DNA of 30,886 nucleotides from Funneliformis mosseae (Eukaryota; Glomeromycota; Glomeromycetes; Glomerales; Glomeraceae), in assembly GCA_910592005.1 (NCBI GenBank), contig CAJVPP010000509.1, positions 1 to 30,886 of the forward strand, written 5' to 3'. The notes under the pieces were generated by a model, which saw only the letters and a program-made list of their open reading frames with translations, searched no databases and was not told the DNA's origin. Of this stretch, positions 23,389 to 30,886 are shown piece after piece. Within the stretch, counting starts at the first letter, position 1. Every line of letters starts with the position of its first letter. A program made the position numbers and the translations under genes.

Positions 23389-24870
23389 TGATATGAAAAC
23401 TTTTACGAAGACTAATCAAAAATATTTAACTTTATTCTTGATAGAAAGTGCTAAATAATTATTTTTGATTGATGTTTAGACAACTTTGTAAATGATCTCA
23501 GCCTCCTCATATTTGTAGAAGAAGTCAAAAGAGAGATAAACAGATACTTCTAATAAACTACTGATATACACTACCACTTTGTTGAATTTACAGATAACTG
23601 AAAACCTTAATACGAACTGCTCTCATCTGTAAATAGTTTAATTTATAAAAATCTTATGGAACTACTAAGTGAAGATAAATAGTATAGCCTTTTCAAAATA
23701 TTACCAAATGATAAAACTCCTAATTCTTCCAAAATCTCTAATGAAATGCTAAAATATTTAGGTCATAAAATGAATAAAATCTTATGGATGGTAGTCTGCA
23801 CCTATCTAACTATATCCTGTATACCTAATTGTTGAAATCTTATTTTTATATCCAATTCCTAAATTCAAACCATAGGAATACAACTTCAATAATACTCATC
23901 CTATTACATTATTAGAATACTCACAAAAAGTATTAATAAAATTAATTAACAAATATCTATTAGATATATTATCAAAAGAATAGGTCCTCAAAGGTCACAA
24001 CCTTGTGGAGTTATCTTTTTGCTTTACTTTTGAAACTATCTATATCTTAGACAATATCAAATATAATGACCTCTCCAATATCAATAAACATCTCTGGATA
24101 TTATTTTAGGATATATCTAAAACTTATGATCGTATAAACTTGGCAATGTTCTTTTGTATATTCAATCACCTTAAACTTCTATGCGTTTTTTTAAATTTTA
24201 TAATTTCATTATTTTCAAATTATTTTAATCAGATTTTTACTATGTACAGTAATACTAATTTATATCTAGTATTTTCAGAAATTGATCAAGGTGAAATTAT
24301 CTCTTCAATCTTATTATGTATCTATTATAATTCTCTTTTATGTCATATCTAAAATACAATACTTAGTTACGATCTTACTGCAAAATGGCACCCTAATATT
24401 AATTTTTCAATGATATCTTCAGTCTTAACGAATATATCAACATTCACTTACATAGATGATACACTATAGATTAGCAATTCTAAAGAGGATTTAGAGTCAA
24501 TCCTATCAATCACAGATGACTTTTACAAACTTAATAGTATTCTTATCAATTAGAATAAATCAGTTCTTCTAATATTAATAATCTAATACATTTTAGGCTT
24601 ACCTACAATAAAGAATGGATTACGCTATTATATTCTAAATTTTCAACTCATTATTTAGGCATCTAAATCTCATTATTATAAAATAGCTTATTTATCTGTC
24701 AACAAGTACATAATGAGGTTATCACCGCTACTCTAATCATGAAGAAGAAATACATTACAGACAAATAACTCAAAATCATTTTAATTTTGTCCTGCTACTA
24801 TATATCTTATACTATTCACAATTGACTATAATTTCTATAATAGAATCATAAAAACTTATAGAAAATTTTT
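23389..24870 (+). pseudogene. reverse transcriptase segment of the LINE, with in-frame stops
   Basis: A long frame starts with WYENFYED-like sequence (Trp site TGA) and includes LPNDKTPNSSKISNEMLKYL. It continues to the palm motifs: motif A LFQDISKTYDRINL near 24101-24140 (the Gln is TAG at 24107-24109), motif B DQGEIISSILL near 24284-24316, and motif C YIDD at 24449-24460. Downstream are THYLGI and KKKYITDKQLK, the thumb-side region of this LINE family. Catalytic Asp residues survive, unlike in the endonuclease. A 70-codon open stretch, 24140-24352, is the longest uninterrupted part. TGG survives at LWILF (24095-24097) and AKWHPNI. Confidence 0.85.
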
Positions 24871-25949
24871 TGATCAATTATGAATATAATCAAAAGTATC
24901 CATTAGCCATTATTCATTCTTCATTATTTTATAATATAACCCACTTATTTTCTGCTCAAATCTAAGCAAAAGTCACTAACTTTATGAAGATAATCAATGA
25001 TAAAGGATTTCTAGGAATCACAATATTGATTCACAATCACCATCTTTAATATAATGAATGGCTAGTTCACTCACTATTTGCCACATGGCTGTATGATTCC
25101 TCTTACAAATTCAAAGATTGGTAGTTTACTCTTTTATCAAACCTTAAATCCCTTAAAATCATGATCACAAATAGCTAAATAAATAATAATACTATTATTA
25201 AAGATCATATTCATTTAATAGATATATATGATTTAATACTATACAAGAAGTTCGCTGATAAATTGAAAAAAGAAGAACTTGTTATTTATCGATCAGATAA
25301 CTACTTTTGATAGAAAATCCTTTTTTATACTACCCAACCTTAAATACTCATCAGCTGCCCTTATTCTTCTTAAATCACTAACTTAGTTCATCAAACTTTA
25401 AAACAAATTACTGCACAATAATGCTAATAGAAAGATTCTATTACAATTCTAACATCTATATAACAATAGGATTTAAACTAGACTATTTATTCATATCAAA
25501 AGTATGACATACTTTACAGTTGGTTGGCATTTTTCTTCTAACTCATACATTGTTGGCAAAGTTCTCAAAATCGAATCCAATATGATTTATATTCACTTTT
25601 AAGCAGAAACTTTATAGAAAATAGTTCTTATCGCTTACAATAGTTACCACATTAATGACTATACTATATTTATACCCTCTAATATGAAGAATAAATATAA
25701 ATCATACTTTGTTAAAATAACATTTTCTTTATGTTCATTTTTACATGTATTACCTATCTGTAACATCAGTTATCTGTGTCTTTTGTTCCCTTACATGATT
25801 TTTGAAATAGTTTTTTATAATTACAAATTATTCTCAAACCTATCCTTTAATATAGAGCCTCCTTCATCATCTAATATTATTATTTTTTCTAATATATTTA
25901 CCTCTGATGTAGCATTATAACTAAATAATTTGACAATTTATATTCATAA

Positions 25950-26390
25950 TTAACTAATCTCTCATTTTATACTGACAGTTTTCTTTCTAATTTAAGTAAC
26001 TTCACATCTCATATGGAGATTGCCTGATTATAAGTTAATCCTTCAGTATCTCTTTAATCTTTTAATACTTTCATTTCTCTTCTTTAAACTTTTTCTTCAT
26101 TAGCAAAATTAGTTGCCATTTTAGCTGCACTTTTTGTTTTACCGGTTAATGCTGATATTAACATTTTTACAGATTCACAAGTTACCATTTCCTCCTACTC
26201 AAAAATGAATTATTTTTCACTTTTATCTCTACCTATAATCCCACTTTTAAAATTTCATATTATCCTATTTGGTATCTATTCTTTTGTCTAATAAACAAAA
26301 AAAATATTATAATTATATTTTACAAAGTTAAAACATACATTAATGACTACTACAATAATGAAGTTGATAGGCTCGCCAAATTAATAAACC
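25950..26390 (+). pseudogene. RNase H segment of the LINE, catalytic residues altered
   Basis: Reads NLSFYTD at 25956-25976, then SF where the family has GS. AKLVAILAALF follows, where the family has AELxAI. INIFTDSQ and, after a frameshift, NDYYNNEVDRLAKL (ending near 26382) complete the domain. This is the RNase H1 fold order with Asp residues at YTD, TDSQ and EVD retained. The expected catalytic Glu has become Lys, and the His of the KAH motif reads Tyr (KVKTY). The differences GGT-AGT, TCT-TTT, GAA-AAA and CAC-TAC are each one G-to-A or C-to-T change. The enzyme would remove RNA from the RNA-DNA hybrid; this copy is dead. Confidence 0.78.
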
Positions 26391-27292
26391 TATCTATAAT
26401 TATTATATCATCATAACTAGAATATAATTATATACTCATATTTAATGATCAAATTATTCTAATACCATCTAGACATTTTGTCAAAAACCTTTTCTAATTT
26501 ATGGACTTTCACAATATCTAATTATTTTCACACTTCTATAAGTATTTTTCACTAAACATAAATTAGTTCAGTATTACTTTTATGCTTAATGATAATGAAA
26601 ATGCCTCAGTCACATCTATAAAGCCTCCTCTATTCAAAAATTTAAAGTTAAACTCTTATTAGAGTTCCTTCTGATACTTGAAGTTCTCAAACGATGTTAT
26701 CTTACTTTATATGATATAGTATTATTTTATCCTAAATGTATAATTGACTTAGAAACTTTTGAGCATATTTAGCAATGTCTATCTACCTCACATCAACTTA
26801 ATGATATTATTTTGAATATCATTGCATTCCTATCTTAACATATATATGAGCTTAATTCTTATTTTAATATTTCAAATATCATATCTATAGATATTTAGAA
26901 CCTTTACTTAAATAATTCCTCTTTTAACTTTGTGGACTTTATCAAAGACATTGTATTATCTCTACTTTATAAGATATTATACTAAATAACTAATAATAAA
27001 TCGCTTGTTTTTGATCTACTTTCTCTAACTTATCATTTTGCACATGCTAAAATTAAATTCTTCTGACTTGATTGCTACTCTACCTTTAATTAGTTTAAGA
27101 TTGCCTACAATATATCACCCACTAAACATAAAATTAATATCACGTCTACTGGCTTTCATAATCTTATTCCCTATTCTTTTGACATTTTACTTTTATTTCA
27201 CAAATCCTTTCACTTTAGTTCTAGTTGGTCAAATTTTTGAATTAGTAGTAACCAAACCCCTGGTATTAAATGTTAAGCCTATTTTAAATTAG
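26390..27292 (+). pseudogene. C-terminal zinc-finger-like segment and 3' end of the LINE
   Basis: YPKCIIDLETFEHI, then TAG (26770-26772), then QC: the C-x(n)-ETFxHIWxC signature typical of Rhizophagus LINE C-termini. The stop sits exactly on the conserved Trp. The frame goes on through FAHAKIKFF, a TGA where Trp fits, LDCYSTFNQFK and NISPTKHKIN. The part 27038-27292 is open in another frame, which is probably a shadow. After 27292 protein-like character is lost. Confidence 0.65.
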
Positions 27293-29448
27293 TTTAGGAT
27301 AGGTTAGTCTAAAACAGTGCAAGGTTGATTTTGATTTAATTTTATTATATAAAAATTTCTGTACACTCTCATTTATAATTTATAATTTTTACTTTACTTT
27401 TAATAAAGATTGTGTAAAACTATCATATAAAAAAAACTTAAAATATTGTGATATTTAATGATTATAAAAAAATAAAATAAAAATTTTAAATTTATCATAT
27501 TATAATGTATCTAATAATAGTATTTTTAAACTTTAAAAATAATTTATTATTTAATAATTACAAAAATATAAAATTTAATTTATTGGATTCACCATATTAA
27601 GACTATTAAATGGTAGTATTTTTATATTTTTGAAATTGATAAATAGTAAGATATATAAGTTTAAAATTTTAATTTTTTTATAATTTATTATTTATTTATT
27701 TATCTTTAAAATCATTAGTTAATTACATATTTTATTTAATTTTTACTTAGATAATATTATAAAATTTATAAAAATATTAATTTTTTAATAATATATTTTA
27801 AAATATTTAAAAATAATTAAAATGATTGTAATTAATAAATAAAATTACCTAAACAAAACAGTTGAAAAGATAATTATTATTAAATTAGTTAGTTAATTAT
27901 TTTACATTTATATTATTTACTATGATAATAAATTTTATTTTTAGAATTTACAATTTATAATTTGCTTTATAAATATTTAAATTTTTTATATATTTAACAT
28001 AAAATTTAAGAATTATTAGTTTAAACTTAATAATAAATTCTAAAATAAATTAATATAATAGTTTACAATCAAATTTTATGAAAAATATATTAAAAAAAAG
28101 TATTTATTAATTATAATTATTTTTTTTATTTATTATTTAAAATATTTTAATAATTTAATATTATTAAAATTCAATTTATAATATTAATAAAAAAATAAAT
28201 TTTATAATTAATTATTACTATATAATAAATTAACTAAATTTATTATAACAGTTATATTTAGAATACATGTATAAATAATAATTATTTAAATTATTTAGTA
28301 GATAAATTTGTTTACAAATTTAAAAAATGTTAATTTATTAATAAAATATATTAGTAATAAAATTATTATATAAAAAAAACAATTTAATATATTTTATTAA
28401 TATTATTAAAAATGATTTTAAAATAATTTTAATCTTAAAATTAAATATTTTTAGATTTTTATTATATAATTAAAAAATAAAAATTATTATAATATAATAT
28501 ATAAATGCTTTACAATAGAAATAGAAAAAATTACTTTAAATTTTATTTTACTTTCTAATCTAAATATTATTTTTTTAATAAAATAATTCAAATTTAACAT
28601 TAACTTTAAAAAATTTTTTTTATTAGATTTCTTCCTTTTTACTATCAAATATCTATATATTTATAAATTAATTTTTAAATTTTTTATAAAAATAAATTAT
28701 AAAAAATTTTATTATTAATAAACAAATAAATATATTTGTATTTTTATAATTAAATAAAATATATATAATAATTTAATAATAAATTATTAAATTTATTAAA
28801 TTTTTTCATTAAAAATAAAAAATTTTTTAGTATATTAAATTTAAACTTATTTTACAATAAAAAAAAAATATTTATATTTAATTTATAAAATAAAAAAATT
28901 TTTTTTTTTTTTTTTTATTATAAAGTGTTTATATAGAATATAAAAAGAATAAAATAATTAAAAATAAGTTACTACTAAATTTAAATATATTTTAATCTAA
29001 AAATTATATTTAACATATAAAAATAAATTAATTTTACTAATAGTTTTTTTTTTTTTTTTATTACAAAGATCCTATATAATTTATAAATTTTATTTAGTTA
29101 AATTTTTAAATTTTATTATTTTATTAATAAAAAAAAATTAAATTTTAAAAATAATTAATACTAAATTTGAAAATAATTGAATTTAAAATTCAAAATTTTT
29201 AATTTTAAAAAATTAAAATATTTATTAAATTTATATTATTATTAAATAATAATCTGAAAAGTATTTATTTTTCTTAAAAATAATTTTTTATTAAAAAATA
29301 CTAGAAAATAATTAAATATAAATAAAAATATAATAATAAATTTAATATAAATAAAATATAAATAAAATTAAAAATAAATTAAAGTTTTAAATAATAAATA
29401 TTTTTATATAAATTATTAATATATTATTTAATTTTTATATACAAGTTT
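27293..29448. other. extremely AT-rich desert
   Basis: About 2.1 kb of nearly pure A/T with long A and T runs, including a T-rich run near 28899-28917. A gataaatttgtttacaaatt-like sequence at 28300 resembles ones at 14718 and 19911, suggesting dispersed old repeats. No gene was seen. Confidence 0.5.
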
Positions 29449-29467
29449 CAGGAGAAACTGTCTCCTG
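29449..29467. repeat. hairpin, 7-bp stem and 5-base loop
   Basis: caggaga-aactg-tctcctg is a perfect stem, strikingly GC-rich for this region. It could be the end of a transposon; a CTAA follows about 13 bases later, as loosely seen at Helitron 3' ends. That assignment is weak. Confidence 0.5.
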
Positions 29468-29505
29468 TTACTCAAAATTTCTAAATTTAGTAAGGAGGCA
29501 ATGCA

Positions 29506-29590
29506 TTGATTAACTAATCAAAATCGTAATTTTTGAAATGAAATCACTTGATTTAAAAAGCCTATCATATTAAAATTATTAGTTAATCAA
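29506..29590. repeat. 13-bp perfect inverted repeat
   Basis: ttgattaactaat (29506-29518) and attagttaatcaa (29578-29590) flank 59 bases. Together with the hairpin at 29449 they make a less mutated, structured patch in the AT desert, before the 3' end of the minus-strand pseudogene. Confidence 0.5.
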
Positions 29591-29716
29591 GAAATTAAAT
29601 TTTAAAAACATATTTATAATGCATATTGTAATTAATATAATAATAAAATAATAAAATATATTTTCAAAATATACAAATATATAAAAATTTTACAATTTTA
29701 AAAATAATTCTTTTAC

Positions 29717-30757
29717 AGGTTCTAACAAATTTTCTATTCTTATAATATTATTCTTTGTCTTATCTACATCATTTAAATCATTTTTAGTTGCATTTTTTCT
29801 AATATCTTCTTCAACAGATTCTTATCCATCTGATCTCTTTATAAAACTAGTTATAAGAGATTGACATTTTTTTTAACCTCATCTTGAAGATACTCTAAAC
29901 ATATCAAATATTTAAATTGGTATCTTTATAGATAATAATTATGGTAACCATGCATACATGTGAGAACAATACCATTAATCAAATAGTTAGTATATTCATA
30001 ATATAAATAATTACAAAGAATAGTGGTGTTTAGTTTTCTAGAAGTAATAAAACCTTATAGAAGGTAATGATCAGTCACTTCATAATCTAAAAAAAGCAAT
30101 TTATATGTATTAATACCATTAGATGATGATTTAATAAATAAAGGATGTATATAATACATTTAGTATATTTTCATAAACATATTCAAAAGTTATATAACAC
30201 ACTTTTAGGAAAGAGTATTCAATTGCTTCAGCATATATGAATATTTAACGACATTTACAAAATGTTGTCTAAATTCATTTTCATCCTGCTGCTGAAAGAT
30301 TAAATATGCTTCTTTCTGCAGTTGTTAAGCTGTGAAAAACTTAGCAGTATATCATCATATAATACTGTGAATAAGTTCGACAAGACAATCACTTAGAGAA
30401 TCAAGATTATTAGTAATTATATTAAAAATTAGATGATTGGTCTCTATCCAATAAATACATCAAAAAAAAATATTAAAGGATACATTTGTAATTCCTCTGA
30501 TCAAAACTGAAGAAACAGATCGCTTTAGCAATACATATAAGCTTCTTCATAAGTAGGCCAATCACTTTCTCAATAGTATACTACATAAACGTTGTCAGCG
30601 TTAAAAATTTGCCCTAGAAAAATGATGTACAAAGTCATTAGATTTAATTTTATGCAGATCATATTAAGGAAGATCTTGATCGACGTATTGCATTAGAAAA
30701 TCATTTAATTTGAAGGATTTACAAAATTCACCTGATATGCTTGTTTCTTCTGTATTT
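29717..30757 (-). pseudogene. unknown gene, frame preserved but about 20 in-frame stops
   Basis: One minus-strand frame stays protein-like for roughly 345 codons. Parts are CKSFKLNDFLMQYVDQDLP, NHLIFNIITNNLDSLSDCL, KEAYLIFQQQDENEFRQHF, IKSSSNGINTYKLLFLDYEV and GIVLTCMHGYHNYY. It is interrupted only by TAA, TAG and TGA codons that fit Gln or Trp. Examples are two consecutive TGA at 30357-30352 before YTAKFFTA and TAA in A-Q-QLQKEA. TGG at 30450-30448 survives. No catalytic motif or family is recognised. The first 150 bases are repeated, more eroded, inside the TIR element at 13995-14158, so it is probably repeat-borne or captured by transposons. The true start may lie near or beyond the window end. 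No indel was needed across the stretch. Confidence 0.68.
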
Positions 30758-30886
30758 TCTAAACAGTCTGTTTAATCTGTTTACTTTATTCATTTATAAT
30801 TTCTTTAACGTTTATAATTTACTTTTATTATTTTTATTATTTTTATTATTTTATTATATTTTAGTATATTTTATTGAGACATATAT
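30758..30886. repeat. window end with TTTTATTAT microsatellite
   Basis: Three perfect 9-bp units (ttttattat, 30823-30849) and further diverged ones lie upstream of the minus-strand pseudogene. Nothing else was recognised before the window ends. Confidence 0.5.

Larger units (their letters stand above)
20041..27292 (+). mobile_element. decayed non-LTR retrotransposon (LINE) with RNase H
   Basis: A nearly complete LINE can be read on the plus strand if in-frame stops are passed over. Segments in order are ORF1-like, endonuclease/exonuclease/phosphatase, reverse transcriptase, RNase H and a C-terminal zinc-finger-like segment. The order and RNase H place it near the I/Tad-type lineages, and it resembles LINE families of Rhizophagus. 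It carries dozens of in-frame TAA, TAG and TGA codons and several frameshifts, so it cannot encode an active element. Most stops sit where Gln or Trp fits. It is less AT-rich than its flanks and keeps some CpG, so it looks younger than them. Exact ends are uncertain: no target duplication or poly-A tail was identified. The 5' limit is set by where protein-like reading begins. Confidence 0.85.

Noticed and set aside
13404..30886. Mitochondrial or endobacterial (TGA=Trp) origin of the AT-rich half
   Set aside because: No mitochondrial, rRNA, tRNA or Mollicutes-type genes were seen. The recognisable content is nuclear transposons, and TAA/TAG also interrupt the frames.

Overview
The window reads as nuclear DNA of an arbuscular mycorrhizal fungus of the Rhizophagus type. 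This is an inference. It rests on AT-rich DNA with many homopolymer runs, genes with short phase-0 introns, a potassium-channel-tetramerisation-type BTB gene, and a non-LTR retrotransposon whose endonuclease, reverse transcriptase and RNase H segments resemble the LINE families I know from that fungus. No rRNA, tRNA, CRISPR or bacterial operon structure was seen.

Bases 1 to about 12,900 are a sparse gene compartment that still contains CpG dinucleotides. The first 9 kb holds no convincing large gene. It has scattered promoter-like TATA sites, three identical TCACGTGA palindromes, one doubtful 60-codon ORF (6809-6991) and two copies of a small palindromic element (7421-7467 and 7596-7675). Two spliced genes follow. 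The first (9590-10276) encodes a Ser/Pro-rich, probably regulatory protein with a degenerate cysteine cluster, a short coiled coil and a DSGYIS phosphodegron-like motif. The second (11886-12692) encodes a T1-type BTB domain protein. A miniature inverted-repeat element (10893-11216) lies between them.

From about 13.4 kb to the end the DNA changes to an extremely AT-rich, CpG-poor island of decayed transposable elements. It begins with a TIR element of pogo/Tigger type (13404-14435, TA duplication). A repeat desert with a roughly 165-bp tandem repeat follows. Next comes a long non-LTR retrotransposon (about 20.1-27.3 kb) with ORF1-like, endonuclease, RT, RNase H and C-terminal zinc-finger segments in order. 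After more AT desert there is a broken gene of unknown family on the minus strand (29717-30757). A diverged piece of the same gene lies inside the TIR element at 14 kb.

The most interesting signal is how these elements are broken. Long reading frames persist, but they carry dozens of in-frame TAA, TAG and TGA codons that fall where glutamine (CAA/CAG) or tryptophan (TGG) would be expected. Recognisable RNase H residues differ from consensus by C-to-T or G-to-A changes. Two copies of the unknown gene within the window differ mostly in the same direction. This points to repeat-directed C:G-to-T:A hypermutation confined to the island, not limited to CpA sites. The rival reading, a reassigned genetic code, is considered and judged less likely.
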